This document shows positions 14,125 to 22,395 of a stretch of 26,456 bases of DNA, piece by piece. The DNA is taken from assembly GCA_020634815.1 (NCBI GenBank), contig JACKBA010000056.1, forward strand, positions 1 to 26,456, read 5' to 3'. The notes beneath the pieces are model-generated. The model was not told the DNA's origin. It saw only the letters and a program-made list of their open reading frames with translations, and searched no databases. A program made the position numbers and the translations under genes. Each line of letters opens with the position of its first letter. Within the stretch, counting starts at the first letter, position 1. Source of the stretch: Caldilineaceae bacterium. GTDB lineage: Bacteria > Chloroflexota > Anaerolineae > Caldilineales > Caldilineaceae.

Positions 14125-15225
14125 TCAGTTGACCTCGAAGTTCACCTGGGCGGTACCACCCCGGCCATCGGCGGCAATGACCGTGACGACGCCCTTCTTG
14201 ACACGCCCGTTTTCGATGACGCGTGTCCACACCCCGACCAGGCCATTGCCGGCGATCGAGCCATTGCTGGCGCTCCAGGTGTAGGTAATCGGGTCGCCAT
14301 CCTGGTCGGTGGCGGGCGTCAAGATGGTGATGGTCGTGGTAGCGCCAACCAACCGTCCATTACCATCGTATTCGTTTTCGGTCACCTTCTCGGTCAGGAA
14401 GGGGGTGGGAAAGACGGGCGCGTGGTTGCCCGGCACGTTGGTCGCCGTCGCAGTTGCGGTTGCCGTGGCCGTGTGCGTGGCGACGGGTGCGCCGTTGACC
14501 GCCGGCAGATAGACGTGCGCCTCGCCGGTTGGCGTCGTGGTCGATACATCGGTTGGCGTATTCGTGGCCGTGGTGGATGCGGTTGGCTCGCCGGTGCCGC
14601 CGGCCACGCTCTTGACGACGCGCACATTGTCGACAAAGGCGCCGGAGAAGGTTTCGGCAAAATCATCTGACTGCCAGACGAAGCCGACATAGACGGCGGA
14701 CTGTCCGCGCAGATCGCCCAGCCCCGGCACGGCGCCCAAATCGAGCGATTGTGCCGCCCACAGGGTAGTAAACGCATCGGTGGCCGTGATACCGTAGAAC
14801 GCTGCACCGTCGATGGATGCACCCCAGGTAAATGTGTCGCCCTGCGCCTGCCACAGCCAGAGGTCGAACGTGAGCGTAGCGGTCAGCGCATCGCTCAGGT
14901 CGAATGGACCGTAGCGGAGCGTCGCCGTCTCGCTCGGGTGGTAAATGCTGTCGAAGCCCGTGCAGGCGCGATCGGTAGCGCCACCCTCGATCCACGCACT
15001 GTTCGCACCATCGGACGCCTGACAGGCGCTCTTGCCCCAGTGCCCGGTACTGCTCCAGCCGGTGGGCGGATATGTGCCCTCGAAGCCTTCCGACGTGATC
15101 ACTTGGATCCCCTGGCCGACGGCTTGCACCGGCGCTGTTACACTTGTCTCGAGCAGTACAAGCGCCAGGACGAACAGAATCAGCGTCACACCAAGAACGG
15201 CGAAAGCAGACGAACGACGCGGCAT
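14125..15225 (-). CDS. Secreted multidomain protein with jelly-roll-like domain, Thr-rich linkers and Ig/PKD-like C-terminus
   Basis: 366 residues from the ATG at 15225, which has AAGGGTGG upstream; a GTG nine bases earlier has no space for a ribosome site. Residues 1-35 are a signal peptide (MPRRSSAFAVLG, hydrophobic core, PVQA). Residues about 45-205 look like a beta-sandwich (EGFEGTYPPTGW at the start, LTFDLWLWQAQGDTFTW and AFVDNVRVVK later), as in MAM/LamG-like or immune-inhibitor-type domains. A Thr/Pro linker contains YLPAVNG (239-245) followed by a TATATATAT stretch. Residues about 268-366 resemble a PKD/cadherin-like domain (DQDGDPITYTWSAS, then AADGRGGTAQVNFEV). Likely a surface or adhesive protein; no enzyme motif is seen. 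Confidence 0.82.
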   Translation of the reverse strand: MPRRSSAFAVLGVTLILFVLALVLLETSVTAPVQAVGQGIQVITSEGFEGTYPPTGWSSTGHWGKSACQASDGANSAWIEGGATDRACTGFDSIYHPSETATLRYGPFDLSDALTATLTFDLWLWQAQGDTFTWGASIDGAAFYGITATDAFTTLWAAQSLDLGAVPGLGDLRGQSAVYVGFVWQSDDFAETFSGAFVDNVRVVKSVAGGTGEPTASTTATNTPTDVSTTTPTGEAHVYLPAVNGAPVATHTATATATATATNVPGNHAPVFPTPFLTEKVTENEYDGNGRLVGATTTITILTPATDQDGDPITYTWSASNGSIAGNGLVGVWTRVIENGRVKKGVVTVIAADGRGGTAQVNFEVN

Positions 15226-15317
15226 AGCAGCCACCCTTTCGGCCCAGTATCCTCGGCCAGCCCAAGCACCCGTTGGAAGTTATTCAATTCGTATTTGGGG
15301 TGATACTTCAGCCTTGA

Positions 15318-15326
15318 ATTCTAGCA
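15318..15326 (-). promoter_or_regulatory. Possible extended -10 promoter of the secreted protein gene
   Basis: On the minus strand TGCTAGAAT (15326-15318) matches the extended -10 form TGnTAnAAT. The predicted start lies about 85 bases before the ATG at 15225. No good -35 is visible, as is common with extended -10 promoters. Confidence 0.35.
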
Positions 15327-15366
15327 CAAATCGGGCAGGAGCGATCTTGCCAGGGGAGAGGTTCGT

Positions 15367-15597
15367 CTACGCCGGCTTACGCCGGGCTTCTTCGCGGTTG
15401 ACGAGCGGGCAGCCGCGCCAGTCCAGCCGGTCGGCCATGCAGCGGCGGCCGGGGTCGCCCTGCGCCATGGCCAGGCAGCTCAGGCACTGCCAGCGCGCCG
15501 GGCTGAGCCAGCGGCCCTCATGGGTGGCGCGGACATGGGCACACAATTCTTCGGCCTCGGCCTGGACAAGCGGTGACAAAACAGGCGATGGTGTCAT
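15367..15597 (-). CDS. Small Cys-rich, probable zinc-binding protein
   Basis: A 76-residue protein from the ATG at 15597. Upstream codons in the same frame run through a hairpin and are unlikely to be coding. The sequence contains ELCAHVRATHEGRWLSPARW, then QCLSCLAMAQGD, RRCMADRLDWRGCPLVN. The spaced residues CxH, CxxC and Cx(9)C look like a metal-binding set, and the composition is that of a real protein. I do not know a named family. No clear ribosome site is seen before the ATG (CGCATACCATC), which lowers confidence. It is preceded by a terminator-like hairpin with a T7 run on the same strand. Confidence 0.6.
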   Translation of the reverse strand: MTPSPVLSPLVQAEAEELCAHVRATHEGRWLSPARWQCLSCLAMAQGDPGRRCMADRLDWRGCPLVNREEARRKPA

Positions 15598-15621
15598 GAT
15601 GGTATGCGCTGAACGATGGGC

Positions 15622-15684
15622 AAAAAAAGGAGCCGTCAGTGGTCCCCCGAAGCCGGGTTTTGGAGCCCGGCACCACTGACGGCT
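15622..15684 (-). terminator. Long hairpin followed by seven T, minus strand
   Basis: The outer arms AGCCGTCAGTGGT (15631-15643) and ACCACTGACGGCT (15672-15684) are perfect 13-base inverted copies. An inner stem GCCGGG/CCCGGC (15652-15657, 15666-15671) is nested inside, with an eight-base bulge on one side. On the minus strand the stem is followed by CC and seven T (15628-15622), a classical intrinsic terminator. No minus-strand gene ends just before it. It lies 25 bases before the small Cys-rich gene, so it may be an attenuator for that gene, the end of a short RNA, or a REP-like element. Confidence 0.75.
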
Positions 15685-15842
15685 TCTGGGGTATAGGATA
15701 GCACACTTTTGTGTAAATGGAACCCCCAATTTGCGGATGTGCGCCATGAGCCACTGGATCGTAGGGAAAACGTCAGGCTGACTCGCTGTTGCGCCACATC
15801 AGTAGACGGAATTCGGCCGTAGTCGTACCCATAGATATCTGT

Positions 15843-15871
15843 TTGACGGCGCATACCCGTCGGGCTACACT
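15843..15871 (+). promoter_or_regulatory. Sigma70-type promoter of the K+ channel gene
   Basis: TTGACG (15843-15848) and TACACT (15866-15871) have the ideal 17-base spacing. Transcription would start near 15878, giving a leader of about 79 bases before the ATG at 15957. Confidence 0.65.
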
Positions 15872-15956
15872 ATGGGACGACTCAACCTCATGCGCAGCCC
15901 ACAGGAACGGACTCCGGGCTGCCATCCACGCGCACTGCCACAAAAGGAATCACACC

Positions 15957-16760
15957 ATGTCGCCCAAGCTCTCAAGTCAGCGCGAATTGAAGGGAATCGG
16001 CTATGAACTCTTCATCGGCGCGCTCTCGATCCTTTCCATCTTGAATTTGATCTTGATATTCATTTTCAGCGGAGATCCAAACGTTCAGACGGTGCTCACC
16101 GTCATCAACGCGATCGTGTTCCCCATATTCCTGGGCGACTTTTTCTATCGCCTCTTTACAGCGGAGAGTCGCACCGGCTACTTCTTTCGAGGCTTTGGCT
16201 GGGCCGACTTGCTCTCCAGCCTGCCTTTCCAAAACATGAAGATTCTGCGTCTCTTCCGGCTCTGGCGTGTGGTCCGGCTCTTTGCCGAGTTTGGGGTGCG
16301 CAACCTGGTCAAAGAGTTCATCACGCAGCGTGCGCAGAACGCATTGCTGACCGTCGGCTTCCTGGTGCTCTGCGTGCTCGAATTTGGCGCGCTGTCCGTG
16401 CTGCGCGCCGAGAGCGCATCGGCCGACGCCAACATCACGAGCGCCGCCGATGCGCTCTGGTGGACGTACGTGACCATCACCACGGTCGGCTACGGCGACC
16501 GCTTCCCGGTAACCAACAGCGGGCGACTCGTCGGCATCTTCGTCATGACGGCGGGCGTGGGTCTCTTCGGCACGCTGAGCGGTTTTCTTGCCAACTCGTT
16601 CCTGGCGCCGCCCAAGAAACGTGACGATGATGAGGCGGCTGCCGGCGATGCCGCCGACCCCAAGGCACGCCTGGCCGCGCTCAAACGCATGATCGAGGAA
16701 CAGGAGGAATCCACCGCCCGGCTGAAGGCGCAACTGGAAGAGATCGACAAGCTGCTATAA
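15957..16760 (+). CDS. Voltage-gated-type potassium channel (6TM, single pore loop)
   Basis: A 267-residue channel. The ATG at 15957 has AAAAGGA upstream; the frame extends further but without coding character. Membrane segments are near residues 16-38 (S1), 45-67 (S2) and 75-90 (S3, weak). S4 carries Arg98, Arg101, Arg104 and Arg107 at every third position (KILRLFRLWRVVRLF). S5 is near 129-149 and S6 near 190-216. The selectivity filter TVGYGD is at 176-181, diagnostic for K+ selectivity. The cytoplasmic tail (220-267) is acidic and then forms a probable coiled coil (ARLAALKRMIEEQEESTARL), which would help the tetramer assemble. No cyclic-nucleotide or RCK domain is present. Confidence 0.93.
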   Translation: MSPKLSSQRELKGIGYELFIGALSILSILNLILIFIFSGDPNVQTVLTVINAIVFPIFLGDFFYRLFTAESRTGYFFRGFGWADLLSSLPFQNMKILRLFRLWRVVRLFAEFGVRNLVKEFITQRAQNALLTVGFLVLCVLEFGALSVLRAESASADANITSAADALWWTYVTITTVGYGDRFPVTNSGRLVGIFVMTAGVGLFGTLSGFLANSFLAPPKKRDDDEAAAGDAADPKARLAALKRMIEEQEESTARLKAQLEEIDKLL

Positions 16761-16915
16761 CGGGGCGCCGGCCCTGGCCGTCTGGCCGGGAAAAGCTGGC
16801 CACAAGTTGGCGGAATGCTTGCCCGGGGAGTAGGGCCAAAGCCGGCGCGTTGGTCGTATGCTGAGGACTGAACCATTTGACGACACTCTGTGGGAAAGAA
16901 TCAGCGAGGAAAAAA

Positions 16916-17914
16916 ATGACCGACGCAAACGTACTGGACGAGACGCAAGTTGCCTGGCAGGTCGTTGGGATCGAGGTCGCCGGTTCATTGACCAGGCCGG
17001 CAGGCAGCGGCCCCTTCCCGGCCGTGATAACGGTCGCCGGCAGCGGGCCGACCGACCGCAACTGGAACTCGCCCCTGATTCCCGGCACGAATGGCAGTGC
17101 GGCCTTGCTGGCACAGGCGCTGGCCGGCCAGGGCTTCGTGGTGCTGCGCTATGACAAGCGTGCGTCCGGTCCGCATGCGCAGGAGAATGTTCTACAACAC
17201 CTGGCCGGCAAAGTCAGCATGGAAGGTCATCGCCAGGAGTTGGAGGGCGGTGTGCGCCTGCTGGCGGCGCGTGCCGACGTGGATGCGGCCCGGATCTTCA
17301 TCCTGGGCAACAGCGAAGGGTGTATTCACGCGCTGAATTACCAGACGCAAGCCCCGCCGGTGCCCGCTGCCGGTCTTGTCCTGACCGCCGCGCCCGCGCG
17401 GCCGATCGGCGAAGTAGCCCGTTCGCAGATTGCCGCCCAACTGGCGGCCCTGCCGGGCGGCGAGTCGCTGCTCGCCGTCTACGACAAGGCCATGGCAGAC
17501 TTCGCTGCCGATCGCCCGGTAACGGCAGACGAATCGCTGCCCGAGGCGATGCGCATGCTGATTCTGGGCGTGACGACGCCCGTCAACCAACCCTTTTCGC
17601 GTGAGCTGTGGACGCTGGATCCGTTGTCCGTGCTGAAGCAGGTACGCCTGCCGATCCTGATCGTCATCGGCAAGAAGGATATCCAGACCGACTGGCAGAG
17701 TGAAGGCACGCTCTTTGCGGAGGCGGCGGCGCATCAGACCAACATCACGGTCGACTTTCCGGCGAATGCCAACCATGTGCTCAAGTACGAGCCGAAGCCG
17801 CGGGCGGAGATCGCGCCCGCAGACGTGGTGGCAGCGTATAGTGCCGATGACACCTACCTGGACGAGGAAGCGCTCGCCATGATTACCGGCTGGCTGGCGC
17901 GGCAGGCGACCTGA
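16916..17914 (+). CDS. Alpha/beta hydrolase (serine esterase-like)
   Basis: A 332-residue protein. The ATG at 16916 follows AGCGAGGA, whereas the TTG 39 bases upstream has no such support. Seen: a strand-turn PFPAVITVAGSGPTDRNWN (oxyanion-loop region), then VVLRYDKRASGPH. The nucleophile elbow is GNSEG with Ser133. Next come LTLDPL-like text (LWTLDPLSVL) and LPILIVIGKKDIQTDW, where the Asp is likely the acid. Last is ANANHVLKY with His287. This order and the opening AGSGPTDRN match the group of hydrolases similar to YqkD/EstA-like and DUF-type peptidase-S9-like esterases. No signal peptide is seen, so it is probably cytoplasmic. Substrate unknown. It is followed by the toroid protein gene after 66 bases. 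Confidence 0.9.
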   Translation: MTDANVLDETQVAWQVVGIEVAGSLTRPAGSGPFPAVITVAGSGPTDRNWNSPLIPGTNGSAALLAQALAGQGFVVLRYDKRASGPHAQENVLQHLAGKVSMEGHRQELEGGVRLLAARADVDAARIFILGNSEGCIHALNYQTQAPPVPAAGLVLTAAPARPIGEVARSQIAAQLAALPGGESLLAVYDKAMADFAADRPVTADESLPEAMRMLILGVTTPVNQPFSRELWTLDPLSVLKQVRLPILIVIGKKDIQTDWQSEGTLFAEAAAHQTNITVDFPANANHVLKYEPKPRAEIAPADVVAAYSADDTYLDEEALAMITGWLARQAT

Positions 17915-17980
17915 GCGCCGGCGCTCTCCGGCTGCACCGTGCGGGCCGATGGCGTTCTGCGCGGCGGAAAGGAGACCAAG

Positions 17981-18979
17981 ATGTGGATGGACAGGCTACA
18001 GGCAGATCCGCTCCCGTGGCTATTGGAGCCGGACCCGGCCAACCCCGGCGTGCGCTACTTCGCCCTGCGCGATCTGCTCGACCGGCCGGCCGATGACCCG
18101 GCGGTGACCGCCGCGCAAGAGGCCATCATGGCGAGCGGCCCCGTACCCGCCATCCTGGACGCCCAGACGCCGGAGGGGTACTGGGCCAAGCCCGGCACCG
18201 GCTACTCGCCCAAGTACCGCGCCACGAGCTGGCAGATCCTCTTCCTGGCCGAGTTGGGCGCCGACCCAGCCGATGCGCGCGTTCGCCGCGGCTGCGAATA
18301 CGTGCTGACCCATTCGGTGGCCGCAAACGAAGCTTTTTCGGTCTACCAGTCGCTGAGGCCGAGCGGCGCCCTGCACTGCCTGAACGGCAACCTGCTCTAT
18401 GCCCTGGCGAAGCTCGGTTATGCCGGCGACGAGCGCGTGCAGGCAGCGCTGGCGTGGCAAGTCAATGCCATCACCGGCGAGGGCGACGTACGCTTCTATG
18501 AAACCGGCACTTCCGGGCCGGGCTTTGCCTGCGGTGTGAACCTCGGGCAGCCGTGCGGGTGGGGTGCGGTGAAGGCCGTGAAAGCGTTGGCTGCCGTACC
18601 CGCCACGCAGCGCACGCCCGCCATGCAGCGCGCCATCGCGGCAGGCGTGGAGTTCCTCTTCAGCCGCGATCCAGCTGTGGCCGACTATCCGTACACCGAG
18701 CGCGTCAGCCCGCACTGGGTCAAGTTCGGCTTTCCGCTGAGCTATTGGAGCGATGTGCTGGAGACTGCCGCCGTGCTGGCCGAAGTGGGCTCTGGCGGCG
18801 ATTCACGCCTGGCGCCGGCCATCGCCCTGATTCTGAGCAAGCAGGACGCGCACGGGCGCTGGAAGCTGGAGAACGCGCTCAACCGCAAGATGTGGATCGA
18901 CATCGAGCCGCGCGGCAAGCCCAGCAAGTGGGTCACGCTGCGCGCCCTCCGCGTCTTGAAACGATGTGCGATCCCCTGA
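17981..18979 (+). CDS. Alpha-toroid repeat protein (prenyltransferase/squalene cyclase-like fold)
   Basis: 332 residues. The ATG at 17981 is preceded by AAAGGAG. The sequence is a series of paired helices with the signatures of terpenoid-cyclase toroids: GYWAKPGTGYSPKYRATSW, then QILFLAELGADPADARVRRG, GALHCLNGNLLYALAKLGY, VEFLFSRDP and PLSYWSDVLETAAVLAEVG, ending LILSKQDAHGRWKLEN. Phrases of the form QxxxGxW are present only loosely, and I see no DXDD or DCTAE cyclase acid motif, so it is probably not an active cyclase. Similar proteins are often labelled nitrogen-fixation protein NifH in databases, which is misleading. Two Cys (ALHCLNG, FACGVN) and several Trp are conserved-looking. Role unknown. 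Confidence 0.8.
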   Translation: MWMDRLQADPLPWLLEPDPANPGVRYFALRDLLDRPADDPAVTAAQEAIMASGPVPAILDAQTPEGYWAKPGTGYSPKYRATSWQILFLAELGADPADARVRRGCEYVLTHSVAANEAFSVYQSLRPSGALHCLNGNLLYALAKLGYAGDERVQAALAWQVNAITGEGDVRFYETGTSGPGFACGVNLGQPCGWGAVKAVKALAAVPATQRTPAMQRAIAAGVEFLFSRDPAVADYPYTERVSPHWVKFGFPLSYWSDVLETAAVLAEVGSGGDSRLAPAIALILSKQDAHGRWKLENALNRKMWIDIEPRGKPSKWVTLRALRVLKRCAIP

Positions 18980-18994
18980 ACGCGCTGTCGAGGG

Positions 18995-19324
18995 TCACTT
19001 CGGCGGCAGCGACTCGGCAAAGCGCACACAGCGCGCCAGCCATGCCTGGAGGTCGGCCTCGTCGGCAAAGCCTTCCGGCTCCACGTAGACGAAGCCGCGC
19101 ATGGAGCGCCCGGTGAAATCCATGGGCCGGGCGAACGGCTGGGCAAGCGCGTCGCCATATTGCTCCGGCCCGACCCGCGCCATGAGCGTCTCCCCCAGCA
19201 CGCCGATACACATGTTGCCGGCCAGCATGAAGGCGATGCCGCCAAACATCTTCTGCTCGCGCACCTCAGTACGCTCGCCAAAGGCGGCTCGCACACGGTC
19301 GGCAACCTGCTCGCTATAGGCCAT
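18995..19324 (-). CDS. TfoX N-terminal domain protein
   Basis: A 109-residue protein consisting only of the TfoX_N domain: VRAAFGERTEVREQKMFGGI, then AFMLAGNMCIGVLGETLMAR, followed by MDFTGRSMRGFVYVEPEG and LQAWLARCVRFAESLP. The MFGGIAFML core and the MRGFVYV strand are the family hallmarks. In gamma-proteobacteria TfoX/Sxy regulates competence, but stand-alone N-terminal domain proteins occur widely in other bacteria and their role is not known. It has GGTGAGA before the ATG and converges on the toroid gene with 15 bases between the stops. Confidence 0.93.
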   Translation of the reverse strand: MAYSEQVADRVRAAFGERTEVREQKMFGGIAFMLAGNMCIGVLGETLMARVGPEQYGDALAQPFARPMDFTGRSMRGFVYVEPEGFADEADLQAWLARCVRFAESLPPK

Positions 19325-19779
19325 GGTCTCACCTCGGATAGATTGGCGTCTCTGCGTGGCTTGCCTGCGTGGTCTTGAGGACGGCCGCCACGTTGCACCA
19401 ATAAAATACGTCGCCGGTCACAGTAGATGGGCAATGGGTCGGCGAAGACCTGTGACGGGCGACGGTAGCTGGTAGCGTACCACGCCTTGAAAAAACCAGC
19501 AACGTCGCTGTATGGCCGGTGTATCGCAGCCGTGCAGGAGTTGTCTCGATCTGGGCGCGACAAGCCCGCATGTCCCCGCGCAGACAGAAAGATCGGTGGC
19601 GAATCTTCAGGATTCGTGCACATGGCCGATCATAACATCTGTGGATCATGATAGAATCAAGTGCAGATGCGGTGTTGATTGCCAGTTCGCTGGCCGATCC
19701 TCGCCGGTCATGTCACGCCCCAAACGTGGCTAAATCGACTCATGGACTTGTCTACCTCAATCCCGCAGGGAGCAACAAG
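19325..19779. other. Non-coding interval upstream of the histidine kinase
   Basis: I find no gene in this 455-base stretch. The kinase frame continues upstream to 19648, but without a ribosome site and upstream of the likely transcription start. An extended -10 (19649-19657) is the only site I can name. Confidence 0.5.
19649..19657 (+). promoter_or_regulatory. Possible extended -10 promoter of the histidine kinase gene
   Basis: TGATAGAAT matches the extended -10 form, with TAGAAT at 19652-19657 and a start near 19664. The -35 region is poor. If correct, the ATG at 19648 is not transcribed and the ATG at 19780 is the true start. Confidence 0.4.
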
Positions 19780-22395
19780 ATGCCAGTTGGTGACGCAAGA
19801 ACCGACAATCAAGTGCATGGCACCGTCGATGCCAGCCTGCTTTGGCGGCGCCGCACGCTCGAGCAGGTCGTGCTGGGGTTGAGCATTGCCGCGCTCGTCT
19901 ATCTGGTCGTGCAAGCCTTCCACGATGCGCCGTTCGCCGGCATACAGCGGGCAACCGTGGTCAAGTATGCTGTTGCGGTGATGGCCATCTTCGGCGGCGC
20001 ACTCAGCGTCGCCGTTGGGCGTCGCGTCTCCGTGGACCTGGGCGCTACGCTCTACCTCACGCTCTTGTTTCTTCTCCTGATGGTGTCGGGCAGCCCGCTT
20101 GGCTTCATAGCTCAGGGCGACATCATCTGGTTTGCTGTCGTGGTCCTTGCCAGCGGCCTGCTGCTGCGGCCGTGGGCAACGTTTGTGACCGCCGGGCTGA
20201 CGATTACGGTTCTCATCTGGTTTGCCGCCAGCGAGCAACTCAGCCTGGATGTCGTCTTGTCCCCTGCAATTCTCGTCGCCGCCGTGGCCTTTCTGGCCTG
20301 GATGTATGCCCGCAACCTGGAGCATAGTGCCCTACGCCTGGCGCAGATAGTGGAAAAAGTCTCTCAGCGCGAAGCCGATCTGCGCAACCTGTTCATGATC
20401 AACCCGCTGGCCATGTCGCTGATCGATCCCCAGTCCGCGCTCCTGTTGGATGTCAACGAGGCCGCGCTGCGCGCTTATGGCTACACGCGCGACGAAATGC
20501 TGGCGCTACACGTGTCGGACATCCTGATTCCCGACCCGAATCGCCCGCCGGAAGAGCATTCGCTGTCCGGAATTTGGCCGCACACCGAGGAACAGCGCCA
20601 CCGAACCAAGGATGGTCACACGCTGGATCTGATCGTCTCGGCCCATGCGGTGGAACTTGGCGGCCGTACGACCATTCTGACGATCGCGCAGGATATCACC
20701 GAACGCAAGCGTGCGGAGGAACGGCTGCGGCTCATGTCGCGCGTCGTTGCCGAGTCGCCAACCTCGATCGTCATCATGCGCCACACCGGCGAGATCGACT
20801 ACGTCAATCCGCGGTTCGAAGAGTTGATGGGAATTCCCGCCGAGGCAATCCGCGACCAGACGTGGGATGCGCTGCTGCAAGCCTCCGAAGGCGCCGGCTC
20901 CGGCGAGGAGATAGTCAGCGCCCTCCGATCTGGTCAGACCTGGCGCGGCGAGATTCGCGCCGCGGGCGCGGAAAACACGCCTCGCTGGTTCTCACTCGTT
21001 ATTTCATCGCTCGCCGCCACACCGGATTCGCTCCCGTTTGTGGTCGCCACGGCCGAGGACGTGACCGCACGCCATGAGGCCGAGACGGCTCTCCGTGCTT
21101 TGACCAGCCAGCTCGAGCAGCGTGTCGCCCAACGCACGGCCGAATTGGAGCGCGCCAATATCGAACTGGAGCGTGGCAGCCGTCTCAAGGACGAGTTCCT
21201 GGCAATGATGAGCCATGAACTACGCACCCCGCTCACCGCGATCCTGGGCGGCGCAGAAGCACTGGCCGTGGGTAATCACGGCGAACTGAACGTCCGGCAA
21301 GAGCACCTGGTCGAACTCGTCGTCAGGAATGGTGACCACTTGCTCAACATTGTGAACACCATTCTCGACCTTTCGCGCATCGATGCAGGCGGCATAACGC
21401 TCAACGTGCAACGCATCGACGCAGCGGAGCTTTGCACCGAGAGCCTGCGTGTCGTCCAGGAGCGCGCCAGGCAGAAAGGCATTCGCCTCGGATTCACCAG
21501 CAACCCGGTTCATCTCGATCTGAACGCCGATCCACAGCGTATGCGCCAGGTGCTGGTCAATCTGCTCGACAACGCCATCAAGTTTACGCCGGAGGGCGGC
21601 AAGGTCGATCTGGAGGTCGCGGCCGTTCCCGAAGACGAGACCGTCCACCTGACCGTGCGCGATACGGGGATCGGCATTGCGACCGAACAGATCGCGCTCT
21701 TGTTCAAGCCATTCAGCCAGGCTGACAGCCGGTTGAACCGCAACTACGACGGCGCAGGTCTTGGCCTCGCCCTGGTGTCGCGCCTGACCGAATTACATGG
21801 AGGGAGCATCGGCGTATGCAGTGTCGTCGGCCAGGGCAGCGAGTTTACCATCGTCCTGCCGTTGCAGCACTGGCCCGATTCGCAAGAGGAACCTGCCGCA
21901 TCGGCCGAGCGTGAGGCACAGCCTGGCGGCTCGGTGGCAAGCGCGCTGGGGCGCCGTCCCCGCATTCTGCTGGCCGAGGACAGTCCTGCCAGCATCGAAA
22001 TCACGCTTGCTTTTCTCGACTCCGCTGAGTATGAGGTGCATGTGGTGCAAAATGGCGAACAGGCCGTATTGGCTGCTGTCGAATGGCGCCCCGACCTGAT
22101 TCTCATGGACATCCAGATGCCGCTCGTGGATGGCTTCGAAGCGACGCGGCGAATTCGCGCACTGGCGGACCCGGTACAGGCCGGCGTGCCGATTGTCGCG
22201 CTGACGGCGCTTGCCATGCAGGGCGACCGCGAACGCTGTCTTGACGCCGGCGCCGACGACTATCTCAGCAAGCCTTTCAAGCTGTCACGCCTGATCGACG
22301 TTATGCTCAACCAGTTGAGCGCAGGCCAGGAGAAGAAAGCCGGACGCGGCGTTGCGTCAACTCGTCCCCAATCCAGCCCGCGATCTGAGGTATAA
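19780..22395 (+). CDS. Membrane-bound hybrid sensor histidine kinase (PAS-PAS-HisKA-HATPase-REC)
   Basis: 871 residues from the ATG at 19780, which has GGGAG seven bases upstream. Residues about 25-180 hold five or six membrane helices (VVLGLSIAALVYLVVQAF, LYLTLLFLLLMVSG, LSPAILVAAVAFLAWMYA) as an integral sensor region with little periplasmic loop. Two PAS domains follow, near 197-310 and 318-435. A coiled linker (LEQRVAQRTAELERANIELE) leads to the HisKA motif MSHELRTPL with phosphorylated His479. The ATPase domain shows NLLDNAIKF, DTGIGI and GAGLGLALV. The C-terminal receiver (about 728-840) has the phosphorylated Asp777 in LMDIQMPLVDGFE and Lys831. No output regulator lies beside it, so the phosphate probably moves on to a partner elsewhere. 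Signal unknown. Confidence 0.95.
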   Translation: MPVGDARTDNQVHGTVDASLLWRRRTLEQVVLGLSIAALVYLVVQAFHDAPFAGIQRATVVKYAVAVMAIFGGALSVAVGRRVSVDLGATLYLTLLFLLLMVSGSPLGFIAQGDIIWFAVVVLASGLLLRPWATFVTAGLTITVLIWFAASEQLSLDVVLSPAILVAAVAFLAWMYARNLEHSALRLAQIVEKVSQREADLRNLFMINPLAMSLIDPQSALLLDVNEAALRAYGYTRDEMLALHVSDILIPDPNRPPEEHSLSGIWPHTEEQRHRTKDGHTLDLIVSAHAVELGGRTTILTIAQDITERKRAEERLRLMSRVVAESPTSIVIMRHTGEIDYVNPRFEELMGIPAEAIRDQTWDALLQASEGAGSGEEIVSALRSGQTWRGEIRAAGAENTPRWFSLVISSLAATPDSLPFVVATAEDVTARHEAETALRALTSQLEQRVAQRTAELERANIELERGSRLKDEFLAMMSHELRTPLTAILGGAEALAVGNHGELNVRQEHLVELVVRNGDHLLNIVNTILDLSRIDAGGITLNVQRIDAAELCTESLRVVQERARQKGIRLGFTSNPVHLDLNADPQRMRQVLVNLLDNAIKFTPEGGKVDLEVAAVPEDETVHLTVRDTGIGIATEQIALLFKPFSQADSRLNRNYDGAGLGLALVSRLTELHGGSIGVCSVVGQGSEFTIVLPLQHWPDSQEEPAASAEREAQPGGSVASALGRRPRILLAEDSPASIEITLAFLDSAEYEVHVVQNGEQAVLAAVEWRPDLILMDIQMPLVDGFEATRRIRALADPVQAGVPIVALTALAMQGDRERCLDAGADDYLSKPFKLSRLIDVMLNQLSAGQEKKAGRGVASTRPQSSPRSEV

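Larger units (their letters stand above)
15598..15956. other. Non-coding interval between divergent genes
   Basis: No gene is seen. It contains the hairpin-plus-T7 element (15622-15684), a weak minus-strand promoter-like pair TTTACA (717-712 side, 15717-15712) and TATACC (15695-15690), and the promoter of the channel gene (15843-15871). Confidence 0.55.
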
